Part shown: piece after piece, positions 28,083 through 37,912 of the stretch
Layout: every line of letters starts with the position of its first letter
How positions within the stretch are numbered: the stretch's first letter is position 1
Translations under genes and position numbers: made by a program
Notes under the pieces: model-generated
The model's database searches: none
What the model was told of the DNA's origin: nothing
What the model saw: the letters and a program-made list of their open reading frames with translations, nothing else
Virus record (IMG/VR): IMGVR_UViG_3300020185_003230
Location: 1-58,484 of that record
Strand: one strand, 5' to 3'
DNA length: 58,484 bases
DNA from: a virus

Positions 28083-29878
28083 TATCTAACCTTTCCTCGT
28101 ACATCTACATCTGGGTATTTAATTTCGAATATTGCATTCTTTGGGCAAATCAGGTAAGTGCCATCGGGAGATGTATTCGAGTTGATATCAAACTTGATAT
28201 TCGAATATTCTCCGCCTGTTTTTGAGTTTATCTTCACTGTGATCACATCTAAGATCGATTGAGACTCTTTAAGTTTTGAGTAAATGTCACTTATGTACAT
28301 GTGCTCTCCGATGAAAAACCCTTCCTCAAACATACTTTTGATAATTCTAAGAGAATCATCAAGAGCATCTGCTCTCGATACACCAGAAACTGGCTTAACC
28401 ATCACATCAATACCAATGTTTATCACATGAGCATCTAAGATATCGATCGTATCGTTAATCATTCTATAATCATTTAACCAAGTTTTTAAATTATTTTTGA
28501 TTGTATTGTTCGATTTGGTTAGTTTCTTAAAAGAATCTTCAGAAATAACGTACATGTTTAGGTTTCTTTTTAGGGAGTCTGGGTCCTTCTGTACGCTGAC
28601 TCTTTTTACTGATCCATACTTAGGAGACATGCGGTAGGCAATGCTTTCATAGTCCGACTGAGTTACAGCCCTGTTCTGTGTTGGGAATGTATCATAGATC
28701 CTTCTCTTGACTTCCGTTGTCGATGGGTTTGATACATCTCCCACAATCGGGGTTTCGTTAGAAACTTCAAAAGAATTAATAATCTGTGTCACTGAAGTGG
28801 GGCTTAGAGTGCTTTCATCGTTGAACCTTAGTCTTGCATTGGTGACTTTATTTAAATTCCCAACTGCGACGTTGGAGTTACTCGGGTTTGTTGAGCGATA
28901 TAATACAGTCAGTGTTGTATTGACTGGCACGATACCAAAATTATTGTTTTTGCTTAACCTTGTTGGATCGAATGAAGTATCGCTAGTATAGCTTTTACCA
29001 AATGCGTTCATTGCTACTGATTGTGGTTGCGCCACTACATTAGACTCAGCGGGGTCTCCGCTGCCAAACTGAAGCATAACACCGTTGCGAGTTCTCTCAA
29101 CAACAAACTTTCTAGAAACCAAAAGAGGCTTTATAATAGAGGGCACATTATCGTTTTTGAAGTTTACGTTTGGTATTTCTTTGAATACCATATCTTGTGA
29201 CAAGTATTCGACTTCAAAATATTCGTTGCCCTCCTGATCAAACACAGAGATTATTTCGGATAAGTTGGCGGCACTCAGTGAGACTTTTTTAAACCTCTCG
29301 TATGCACCAATAGTAATCTCTTTCTGCCCAAAGCGACCAGATATAACATTCCCATTTGCTTTGATTGCATAGTGGGTTGGCGCGCCAGTAGTGTTGTCTA
29401 CTCTAGCGACCACCACCTCGTTGGACGGATCATTGAAATCGATATTATCAGTTAAGATAAACGCCAGCCCAGTATTGGTAGTGAAAGAGGTTCCCCTTGA
29501 TGCTATCGGGATGTACTTAGAATCCGGACCCATACCCGTTGAAGATGCCGGCACCAACACAAACATCGAAGCTATGCCTGTAGTCGATGGTCTACCTGGA
29601 TCTTTATATCCTAGCACTCGACCGTGCCTGAGCACATTTTCTAGTTGAAAGGATGTATCAAGAAAGGACTCGTTAACATTGAAGTCAATATATAAAGCCA
29701 TCTGATCTGCGACATAAGCAGTTGCATCCAACATCATAGCTCCGAACGAGGCTTCACTAAAGTCTTGAAAGTTTTCTGGATAGAAGCGTTCAACTAGTTC
29801 AAGCAGATCTTCTCTGATTGAGGAGAACTCTCGACTTGTGTATTTTATCGGTAAGTTATTTTTTTGGTCGTCTGACAT
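28082..29878 (-). CDS. Baseplate wedge protein, T4 gp6 / baseplate J-like
   Basis: Encodes 598 residues. The opening (YTSREFSSIREDLLELVERF, then FGAMMLDATAYVADQMALYI) is the conserved start of T4 gp6-type wedge proteins. The region at about 385-480 (RRIYDTFPTQNRAVTQSDYE, then VKRVSVQKDP) matches the baseplate-J core. gp6 forms the inner ring of the contractile-tail baseplate that changes shape during sheath contraction. It follows gp25 directly, the usual order. TTTTGAGGCATATAC before the ATG gives a ribosome site. The length is near that of T4 gp6 (660). Confidence 0.9.
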   Translation of the reverse strand: MSDDQKNNLPIKYTSREFSSIREDLLELVERFYPENFQDFSEASFGAMMLDATAYVADQMALYIDFNVNESFLDTSFQLENVLRHGRVLGYKDPGRPSTTGIASMFVLVPASSTGMGPDSKYIPIASRGTSFTTNTGLAFILTDNIDFNDPSNEVVVARVDNTTGAPTHYAIKANGNVISGRFGQKEITIGAYERFKKVSLSAANLSEIISVFDQEGNEYFEVEYLSQDMVFKEIPNVNFKNDNVPSIIKPLLVSRKFVVERTRNGVMLQFGSGDPAESNVVAQPQSVAMNAFGKSYTSDTSFDPTRLSKNNNFGIVPVNTTLTVLYRSTNPSNSNVAVGNLNKVTNARLRFNDESTLSPTSVTQIINSFEVSNETPIVGDVSNPSTTEVKRRIYDTFPTQNRAVTQSDYESIAYRMSPKYGSVKRVSVQKDPDSLKRNLNMYVISEDSFKKLTKSNNTIKNNLKTWLNDYRMINDTIDILDAHVINIGIDVMVKPVSGVSRADALDDSLRIIKSMFEEGFFIGEHMYISDIYSKLKESQSILDVITVKINSKTGGEYSNIKFDINSNTSPDGTYLICPKNAIFEIKYPDVDVRGKVR

Positions 29879-29894
29879 GTATATGCCTCAAAAG

Positions 29895-30263
29895 CTAAAT
29901 AGTAAATTCTAACAAATCTTTTACCCCAATATCTGGTATAGAGTATATTATCGACATTGATAGTGAGTTGGTGTCCGGGTTGCTTCCAAGAAAGTTTACT
30001 GAATCTATTCGAACAGCCGGCATATATATCGCCACTTGTCTGGTTACTCTTTGCTTTATGTCTGACTGGATATTTTCTGAGAAGTTTTGGAATAAATAAC
30101 GTTTTATACCAACTCCAAACTCGGGTTCCATAACTCTCTCGCCGGGATTTGTTAAAACCAGCATCTTTAAATTCTGCTTCACGGTGTCGCGAATACCCTT
30201 AAGCATTGCGAACCCGTCGACACTATCCTTCTCTATTGGTAACGCTACTCCGATTGATGACAC
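29895..30263 (-). CDS. Baseplate wedge protein, T4 gp25-like
   Basis: Encodes 122 residues of the gp25 family, the small wedge protein that joins gp6 and gp53 around the tail hub. Diagnostic features are LKMLVLTNPGERVMEPEFG followed by GIKRYLFQNF. The C-terminal beta region (LSMSIIYSIPDIG) also fits. Length is typical for the family (about 130). The start is GTG at 30263, chosen because AGGAGG lies eight bases upstream. It precedes gp6 by 16 bases in the same operon. Confidence 0.9.
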   Translation of the reverse strand: MSSIGVALPIEKDSVDGFAMLKGIRDTVKQNLKMLVLTNPGERVMEPEFGVGIKRYLFQNFSENIQSDIKQRVTRQVAIYMPAVRIDSVNFLGSNPDTNSLSMSIIYSIPDIGVKDLLEFTI

Positions 30264-30293
30264 AGCAAATTCCTCCTAGTAAATATCACTTGG

Positions 30294-33200
30294 TTACTTT
30301 TTTTCACATAATTTACCCTTAGAGTCAAACGGGTTGCTTCTAAGCTTCGATCGTTTCCACCATGGCAGCAGTCCGACAGCTGGACGTTCTTTCATTGCTG
30401 ACTTGAGATTGTTTACCACAGTCCTTGCTGCTCCGGTCGCACTATCATCGTTTCCTGGCTTAAAGTCTCTCAAGTTGTACAGTGTTTTAAAGCTCTTCTT
30501 TATTCTACTCTTTGAATTTCTTAACAAGACTTGATCCCACTCATCCCACATTCTTGTAAATGGTGTAAATCTTGGACGATCATCAATATGCTGCCAGCCA
30601 GGGGTTGCCTCATACGAGACAACTTCGCCGGTGTCATCGTCTATAATGACCCTAGCTCCTGGTTTGTCAGATATATCATCGACACCAGATTGATTGGCTC
30701 CCTCGTCAGTGGTAAGTTGTCCAATCGATGGCAAAAATCCCATATCATTATATATTGCGACAGTGGCTGTTACCTTTGGTAGTGGGAAAATATATCTTGC
30801 GATTAACCCAAATTTCTCATCATCTTTTAGGTTCTTAAGTAGGCAGTAGAGAAGTTTTGTGTTTCCTTCTAGAGATGGCATTTGTGAAGTCTTAAGATCT
30901 AATGCATCGACTTCTGCAGATGTTACCTCTCTAGGTATTCCGTCAACAATAACCGAGAACTTAAGACCATATCTCACTCCCAAGTTTCCCTTTATTCCAA
31001 CCACTCTTGTATCTGAAGAGCCTTCCGGATATCCGCTTCCAATAACTGGCGCTGAGTCTGGATCTGTATATTCGTACCTGTTGATTGTTTTGATCGGTGC
31101 TGCTTCTCCATACAAGTTCTTTTTTACCTCATCAGCATAAACCAACTCGATGTCTCCAGGGTACACATCAGATATGTTAAGATCGGGATCGTTCGCTTTT
31201 ATAATTTCAACAGCTTCGTCGGGAGCATAACGAACTCCGTTAACACTAATATACTTCTCTATCATAAATGGCTTAGTTGATGTACTAACTGAGCCCAAGG
31301 CTGCCACATCTCCTATCGGTACTGTTATCTTGTCTGCGTATACGTTTAATTCATTATGCAATGTGTCTGAATGGTACTCTCCTTCCATATAAATGACATT
31401 ACCGTCTTGGTCAGTATGCACGTGATAATACCCGATGTAAGGTATGCCGTCACTTGTGCTAAGTTCTGCTCCGTTGGTGTATAATTCCTCTCCAGAATCA
31501 GGCAAAGAAGTCGCTGTTTCAACTATTTCTTTGTCCAAGTCAAGGCTTCCTCCACCGGTTGACAGTTCGCTCATAAGGTAATAATCCATATCTGTAAACT
31601 TTGGAGCCATACCGACCTCGCCTAGATTTTCTACAAAGCGTTCTCCCATATAGTTTAATTCTGTGATTACCATCTCTTTCAAAACAAGCTTTGCGTCTTC
31701 CTCTGTTGCCCTAACTGCGTCTAGGTTCTTTTCGTATCTCCAGCTTTTCAGTGTTCGAAATGTTCCGGCTGCTCCTGTCTCTTTAGCTGCTTTTAAGTTT
31801 TCTCTATATGGAAATCTATATTCGTCTTGAGCATCATTCAATCTAAATAGTGCTTGTAATACAGAATCTGGCGGGTCGATGATTGTTCCATCGTCCACAA
31901 GCCTAGCATATGTTTGGACAGACTGCTCTAGGAAAGCATACCAGAACTCTTCGTCCTTAAATGTGCTTATCTCCCATGCAGCTCCTTGAGAGTCCTTCAT
32001 AGATGCTTCCATATTTTCAACCACGTATGCTGCATATATAGAACTATATGTTTCTGTGAACTTTGGTGCAAAAGTAGTGAATGTCGCCAGCGACTTGACA
32101 AAGTGTGTGCTAGAATAAACTCGACAAGCTGCTTTTATTAATCCCTGGATTCCTGCTTTTGAATATCTTTCTAATACTCTATTGTACGGCTTCTCAACTA
32201 TACAGTCTGGATCTGATTTAAGTCTCTGGTCTTCTGGCATACTTTCATATGATTTTGAGACCTCCTCGCTAAGGTCTTCGAAATCTACGATGTCAGTCCG
32301 AGAAGGCTTGCACGGGCTGATTTCTGGGAACATAACATCTACGAAACCTAGCCAAGCTTTGTTTTCAAGAGGTTTAATATATATTGGAGGATTTATATAG
32401 TTTCCACCATATGTCATCGGATCAAGATAGAAAACTCTATTTTTTCTTCCACTGCCCTGAGTCTCTTCGTATTGCATTCTGCTTATTCCCATAAGCATAT
32501 CGTCATTCTCAATATCTCGGGTGCCGTCAGGATTTCCATCGGAATCATAATCAGTTACTTCGGCTTCGCCGTATTCAGTGCCTGCTGGTGATAAGGTATC
32601 TCCAGACCTTACAACATAATCCAAGTCATCAGAGTTCAAATCATCAAGTTGAGCCCCGAACTGCCATGCTGCTTTCGCAGGTCCACCAAAATCATCAGTA
32701 GTTCCAGCAACTTCTTCTATTAAGGAGGAGAAAATATTACTCATAATAGAGTCATATGATGGTTTTATTTCCGCCGGCGATAGTGATATCATCTCAGATA
32801 ACATAATGATCTGAGGTAGGTATTCTTGTGCAGCTTTCTGTGTTTGAAAGAACTCTGGATAGTTTTCAATTTGGATATCTGATAGAGTGTCGTCAACAGA
32901 TGAAAATTCAAACCTTCGATCCTTGACTAGCGATACCCCTTCTTTTAGTCTTTTCTTGAATTCTTCTTTAGCTTTAGCTCTCTGGTCCTTACTCATCCCT
33001 TTATAATTTTGGTCTAACAATGGAGCAAACCTGTAATAGTCTACAATCGAAATTCTAACATTGTCTGTTGGTTGGTTAACAACAACGCTGTTATCTGAAC
33101 TGTCCTTTCTTGTCTCAAGATCTGATAGGAAAAAGTTTACTTTAAATCCGTATTCATATTCTTCCGTCTCTCCTAGTGACTTTCTACCTTGACTGTTATC

Positions 33201-36200
33201 TTCAAAGAATAGAGATATATCTGCTTTCTTTTTGCGACCCTTCCTTATGATCCTTACCTCTTGCTCTTCCATATTTGGTAGAACTTTTACATTGTAACCA
33301 AAATCAGGTAGGGAGAGGAGATTTAACCCTCCCCAGTATGGATCAACACCAAGCTCTCTGAAACTCTTCTTATATATCTTCTTTGGGCTCCATTCGTTGT
33401 TGGACGAAAATTCCGGGGCTAGATCTGACATTTGAGATTGGAGCCATTCCGCAACATAACCTGGAAACTGACCTTTCTGGGCTTCAGTTGGTCTTGGGTT
33501 CATAAAGATGGCTTCAATCAAATTGTCGGGGGCATCCACATTTGAGACCAAATCAACATAATCTGGTCGAAGGAACTCATTCCTCATATGTGCAGTCAGG
33601 GGTGCTCCGCTTGTATCAGATAAAATCAGATTCATTAAGCCCCAATTGGATTTACCGGGTCCATTACCAATCATATCTGTGGAGAAATCTATCTTTAACT
33701 GTTCCATACTCTGAGCTAATGTCTGAGATGCTGTGCTAACTGAATCCTCCGATTCAAATGGTATTAACCCATCATCACAGCCGGGGGTCGAGACTAGTGG
33801 AGGGAGGGCATCCTCCAGCATTGCTGGTATGCCACCTTGCAGGACGTTGTTTAATTGATCCAAATCTTCGATCATCTCATCTTGCATTTCTTTAAACATT
33901 TGATCGCACTGCTCGGGAGTGGCTCGACCAGACAGTAGGGTACATCTTCTATCTTTAAAGTTATCAAGGTCTTCTGGGTTTGCACATAAAGATGGATTTG
34001 CCGGCATATCATCAACTGCGGGAAGGGCATTAAGCAAATCACGAATAGCGCCTCGGACTGAAACAGGAAATAAGTTTCCGCAGTTTTCAAAGAAATCTGA
34101 TAGGGATTGCTTTGAACCGAGACCTTCAGCAAATTGAGGATATTGATTAACTAATATTGTGTGAGTAACATCAAGAAAGTCGTTGCTAGCAGTTCCGCTG
34201 AACGCTTCTAGCATTTCTCTTCTGGTAACTGCATTTGATATATCATTTGTAAAACTCTTCACAGATTCCGAATCAGATAATGCAGCCCCTCCAACACCAA
34301 GCTTTTCAAACATTTCTGCTATTGTTGCATCGACTTGTGCTTCATTCGCATCTGGTCCACAAATAGACTCTCTTATCACATCTGAAAATGTTGACCTCCC
34401 TGTTACTATAGCTGGAAGTGATGATGCCATATCACCTCTTGATTCAATCGCTTTGCAGATAGCATCCCCAATGACTTCGCATACTTTTGTTAAAAGTGCT
34501 TTGATCACTTGTATGAGCGCTGCATAGATTGCTGCTACTAGCGCAGCAAACAACTGTCTTGGCCAATCTGTTACTTCTGGCTTCCATGCAAATGGGTTTT
34601 CCATTCTTGGTAATGTTATCTCATTAATGTTTCGACAAAAAGGCATCTCAATGCTCTTAATAAAATCCACAACGCTTGGATCAAAGAGTGGCGCACTCGG
34701 ACAATCTACAATAGCAATGATGTTGGCTATGATTTCTGCGCCTGGGAATTTGTTCATCAAATCGACAAGCTGTAGAGGGTCGTCCGCATATACCTCAATC
34801 ATTGCTAAGGTGTATGCTTCCATTATTTTATCTGGATTCAATCGATTGCCAGAGTTTATTCCAACATCATACTGTTGAGCCAGGGTCCTATTGTTTCTGT
34901 CGAATGAATCGTCGGATTCAAGTACCTCTCTATCCTCCCACGGATATACAATTACAACTTCTCCGATCAATGGGATGTCGTCGTTATCATATGATTCTGA
35001 CCCAGAGGATACAGCATCAGAAAGTTTCTGTGCTCCGGTGCCACTCACAATCAAATCGTTGTTCTCTAGTTTTCTCTTAACAAGGGCGTCTAATTCTGAT
35101 TGTTTTCTTGGCGGCAGTCCAACAAACAATTTTCCAAAGTTTTCAATTGACATGGCGCGCAGGGCAGCTCGAAGAGAGCTTGAGAGAGCGTCCTCTAAAG
35201 ACATACCCTTGAATAAGCACTGGATCGAATCAAGCATCATATCGAGAAGACCACAGACTTTTATCTTCTGGAGTCCAAATTTGTAAAAGTCTCTGAAGAA
35301 CTCATCCGAAGATGTAACTGGCACTGCTCCTTGTAGCATGCTGGCACACATTTGGACGAATATTTGATCAGTATCTTCCATCTCCCTAAACGCTTGATCA
35401 GCAGCTAGAGCCCCAATAGTGGTTGTTTTTTTGTTGTCTCTCGGGTCTATTATCTTTCCAAAATCCAGGGACTGTCTATCTGGATTTCTTCCGGTTGGGT
35501 TGTTCTTATAGATTAGCCCTAGATTTGTTTTATCGTCTATAAGCTGCTCTCTATCTTTATAGCAGATATTCCTATGAAACTGGTAGGCGACTGCATCTCC
35601 AACGCTGAAGATACTATCTACCACATCTTGACCGAGTTGCTTTCCTTCTTCTGCTAGTGCGTCAGCTACGCAGCTTATTGCGGAGGCAGTTGCGCCAGGA
35701 ATATTAGAAGGCTCCTCGTCCATTGGGTAATCAAAAACGGCTGTAACTTGGGGGTATGTGTACTCCTCTATAAACTCGGTCCAGGGTCTTTCCACTCTGG
35801 CTGATAGGAAATTGACGATATCGTCTAATCTCATAAAATAAGCGACAGCGGTTGAATCTTTCCACGATTCCTTAGACTTAAGAGAATTTAATCTCCTCTC
35901 GCCGAACACTCTCGGCTTATCACCGCAACCAACTGTCCACACTTTTATCTTTTTAAGCTTAAACTCGGAACTAACCGTGAACTCTATTCTTTTGGCTCGA
36001 TCTCTAGAAAAACTGGGTGAACCAGTTCCAAAGATATTCATCCCCCGATCATTCATCCAACTGTCCAAATCGGATAATATATCTTTCATTCTTGAATTGC
36101 CGACAAAAAATCCGGGGTCTCCATACCTATCAAACTGATTTTTAGTGAAAACCTTTCCGGAGTCTACAAACTTAAATACCCCGTTTTCAATCGCATTATA

Positions 36201-36800
36201 AACCCTGTAGTAACGAGAAAACATATGCATTGCTTTTCTCATTGTCAGTAGTTTATCGTTTATTTGCTCGGCTTGGTATTCAACAACCACATCACCAGTG
36301 TCAGTTGCTTCTTCCTCTTCATCGGTGCCAGGACGCTCTTCGATTGGAGCAAATAAGTCATATGGGATTGTATATAAAAGTTTGACAGTAGAAAACGGTC
36401 GAGCGCTGAGATCGTATTTTGTATAATCGATCGATTCAGTGAGCTTCTGTATAACTTCAGCGGTCTCTATCTTATTAAATTTGTCGAGCAGTGACTCGAC
36501 AGCTGCCGGGGCATTGTCTGCAAATAAGCTATTTAGGAACTCTTTCGACTCTTCTTCTGTTGCACCCTCTGTAGGAATTAAGGACTGCTCTGACGTTACT
36601 ACGGTACACTGGAATGAACAGTATTTTTCATTAAACCACGGATCTTCAACTGTCTTTGTTTTCCACTTTGGAGTAATTGCATTTGGGTTACGCTTACAGG
36701 ATGGACAGTTTTTTGTCGGAATAGTCTCGACATCATCACAAACGTCTATTAATCCGTCTTGATTTTTATCTTGATATTTTAAATATTTAGAATCTGCCAT
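30294..36800 (-). CDS. Giant virion-module protein (2168 residues) with Ca- and Zn-binding-like N-terminus
   Basis: Not recognised as a known family. Near the N-terminus a dockerin/EF-hand-like loop (DKNQDGLIDVCDD, about 11-23) is followed by Cys pairs (CPSCKRN and YCSFQC) that could form a zinc site. At about 760-800 there is a long apolar helical stretch (LFAALVAAIYAALIQVIKAL) in an otherwise hydrophilic protein. The rest is acidic, rich in Asp and Glu, with helices. Position between the putative spike and gp25 puts it in the baseplate/tail module. A tape measure or ejected protein is possible because of the single apolar segment. A scaffold-like wedge protein is equally possible. GGGGAGATGACCTA before the ATG is a good ribosome site. 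Confidence 0.6.
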   Translation of the reverse strand: MADSKYLKYQDKNQDGLIDVCDDVETIPTKNCPSCKRNPNAITPKWKTKTVEDPWFNEKYCSFQCTVVTSEQSLIPTEGATEEESKEFLNSLFADNAPAAVESLLDKFNKIETAEVIQKLTESIDYTKYDLSARPFSTVKLLYTIPYDLFAPIEERPGTDEEEEATDTGDVVVEYQAEQINDKLLTMRKAMHMFSRYYRVYNAIENGVFKFVDSGKVFTKNQFDRYGDPGFFVGNSRMKDILSDLDSWMNDRGMNIFGTGSPSFSRDRAKRIEFTVSSEFKLKKIKVWTVGCGDKPRVFGERRLNSLKSKESWKDSTAVAYFMRLDDIVNFLSARVERPWTEFIEEYTYPQVTAVFDYPMDEEPSNIPGATASAISCVADALAEEGKQLGQDVVDSIFSVGDAVAYQFHRNICYKDREQLIDDKTNLGLIYKNNPTGRNPDRQSLDFGKIIDPRDNKKTTTIGALAADQAFREMEDTDQIFVQMCASMLQGAVPVTSSDEFFRDFYKFGLQKIKVCGLLDMMLDSIQCLFKGMSLEDALSSSLRAALRAMSIENFGKLFVGLPPRKQSELDALVKRKLENNDLIVSGTGAQKLSDAVSSGSESYDNDDIPLIGEVVIVYPWEDREVLESDDSFDRNNRTLAQQYDVGINSGNRLNPDKIMEAYTLAMIEVYADDPLQLVDLMNKFPGAEIIANIIAIVDCPSAPLFDPSVVDFIKSIEMPFCRNINEITLPRMENPFAWKPEVTDWPRQLFAALVAAIYAALIQVIKALLTKVCEVIGDAICKAIESRGDMASSLPAIVTGRSTFSDVIRESICGPDANEAQVDATIAEMFEKLGVGGAALSDSESVKSFTNDISNAVTRREMLEAFSGTASNDFLDVTHTILVNQYPQFAEGLGSKQSLSDFFENCGNLFPVSVRGAIRDLLNALPAVDDMPANPSLCANPEDLDNFKDRRCTLLSGRATPEQCDQMFKEMQDEMIEDLDQLNNVLQGGIPAMLEDALPPLVSTPGCDDGLIPFESEDSVSTASQTLAQSMEQLKIDFSTDMIGNGPGKSNWGLMNLILSDTSGAPLTAHMRNEFLRPDYVDLVSNVDAPDNLIEAIFMNPRPTEAQKGQFPGYVAEWLQSQMSDLAPEFSSNNEWSPKKIYKKSFRELGVDPYWGGLNLLSLPDFGYNVKVLPNMEEQEVRIIRKGRKKKADISLFFEDNSQGRKSLGETEEYEYGFKVNFFLSDLETRKDSSDNSVVVNQPTDNVRISIVDYYRFAPLLDQNYKGMSKDQRAKAKEEFKKRLKEGVSLVKDRRFEFSSVDDTLSDIQIENYPEFFQTQKAAQEYLPQIIMLSEMISLSPAEIKPSYDSIMSNIFSSLIEEVAGTTDDFGGPAKAAWQFGAQLDDLNSDDLDYVVRSGDTLSPAGTEYGEAEVTDYDSDGNPDGTRDIENDDMLMGISRMQYEETQGSGRKNRVFYLDPMTYGGNYINPPIYIKPLENKAWLGFVDVMFPEISPCKPSRTDIVDFEDLSEEVSKSYESMPEDQRLKSDPDCIVEKPYNRVLERYSKAGIQGLIKAACRVYSSTHFVKSLATFTTFAPKFTETYSSIYAAYVVENMEASMKDSQGAAWEISTFKDEEFWYAFLEQSVQTYARLVDDGTIIDPPDSVLQALFRLNDAQDEYRFPYRENLKAAKETGAAGTFRTLKSWRYEKNLDAVRATEEDAKLVLKEMVITELNYMGERFVENLGEVGMAPKFTDMDYYLMSELSTGGGSLDLDKEIVETATSLPDSGEELYTNGAELSTSDGIPYIGYYHVHTDQDGNVIYMEGEYHSDTLHNELNVYADKITVPIGDVAALGSVSTSTKPFMIEKYISVNGVRYAPDEAVEIIKANDPDLNISDVYPGDIELVYADEVKKNLYGEAAPIKTINRYEYTDPDSAPVIGSGYPEGSSDTRVVGIKGNLGVRYGLKFSVIVDGIPREVTSAEVDALDLKTSQMPSLEGNTKLLYCLLKNLKDDEKFGLIARYIFPLPKVTATVAIYNDMGFLPSIGQLTTDEGANQSGVDDISDKPGARVIIDDDTGEVVSYEATPGWQHIDDRPRFTPFTRMWDEWDQVLLRNSKSRIKKSFKTLYNLRDFKPGNDDSATGAARTVVNNLKSAMKERPAVGLLPWWKRSKLRSNPFDSKGKLCEKK

Positions 36801-36815
36801 TAGGTCATCTCCCCG

Positions 36816-37880
36816 CTAGGTTGAGTAAACATTTCTGCTCGCCACATATTTGTATCCAACTGGTGAAGTATAGTTGATATTGTATAGATTGTTTTGGATC
36901 CTCAACTGCCATAAAGCACTCTCGATCCAAGCCATTGTCGAGGCGACTGTCGTGCCGGCTGCCCCTGCTCGCCACGGCTCAAGACCTGTCACTCCAACTA
37001 CTGAGTTCATTGCAGTCTGAATCAATGCCAGTCGATCGACTGCGCCGGTGAGTAAATCAAGGAGTTTGGCTACTTCTCTAAGAGCGTCGGCAGTGAATTC
37101 ACCTCTTGCAACTCCTTGAAGATTATTAACTTTTTCTTTCGGATTATACAATCCTCCGAAAACATATCTGTCATCAGTATTGTTTCCTGCGATAAGTTCA
37201 ATAGGAGGAGCAGGTTGTGTAATGGGTGTTCCTCTGGACGTAACGTCCCCCTTGACTCCAGTATTTTTAAATGCATATGTGCGACCGGTTACGATTTTTA
37301 CTCCCTCTCTGCCTATGATTCTGACACCATCAGCTTTAAGTCCGATGGCGGATCCTGGCTTAAGTTTTTGACCATCTCCAGCGGCAGAACCCAATATACC
37401 CGGAGATAGACCGAAGTTTAAATCGATTTCAGTTAACTGACTCACATATATTCTAGCTGCGTCACAAACAAAAGACGGATTAACTGCCTTCAATAGTCCT
37501 TTCGATAGAGAGTCTTTCTTACAAGACATTCGCCCGACTACAATATCAATAGTGTTTGATCCTGCTACCCCTTTGCCACCCATGCCTGATGCAAGGGTTC
37601 CTGGTCTATCATATCCCAATACTATTGCGGCATTACCATCATTCGAAGATATACTTTTCTCAGCCGGACCAGCAACAAAGTTGATCCTTGGCTGCATTGG
37701 TTCAGTTTGAGCTAGACCACTATTTGGCGGCAGAGTTCCCATAGCACTGCGAAGCTTTCTCTTAAGCCCTTCTGAATCTCTCGCATCGATGTCTGCTTGG
37801 AGGCTCTGGTTGTTTTGACCGCTGGGGCTCTTTTTTAGGTTCTTTAGGAACTCTTTATCTAAGCCGGTATATTTCGCCAT
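36816..37880 (-). CDS. Putative baseplate spike / hub-associated structural protein
   Basis: Encodes 354 residues. The middle third reads as regular beta turns with Gly every few residues: IDIVVGRMSCKKD, ARIYVSQLTEIDLNFG, then SAIGLKADGVRIIGREGVKI and VTGRTYAF. This could be a beta-helix such as those of cell-puncturing spikes. The C-terminal 100 residues are helical (LREVAKLLDLLTGAVDRLAL). No catalytic motif is seen. It is flanked by the putative M15-peptidase baseplate protein and the 2168-residue protein, a place where hub or spike genes are expected. The assignment is structural inference only. Confidence 0.5.
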   Translation of the reverse strand: MAKYTGLDKEFLKNLKKSPSGQNNQSLQADIDARDSEGLKRKLRSAMGTLPPNSGLAQTEPMQPRINFVAGPAEKSISSNDGNAAIVLGYDRPGTLASGMGGKGVAGSNTIDIVVGRMSCKKDSLSKGLLKAVNPSFVCDAARIYVSQLTEIDLNFGLSPGILGSAAGDGQKLKPGSAIGLKADGVRIIGREGVKIVTGRTYAFKNTGVKGDVTSRGTPITQPAPPIELIAGNNTDDRYVFGGLYNPKEKVNNLQGVARGEFTADALREVAKLLDLLTGAVDRLALIQTAMNSVVGVTGLEPWRAGAAGTTVASTMAWIESALWQLRIQNNLYNINYTSPVGYKYVASRNVYST

Positions 37881-37912
37881 TATGTTTTCCTATTCTAAAT
37901 GATAAATAGTTC

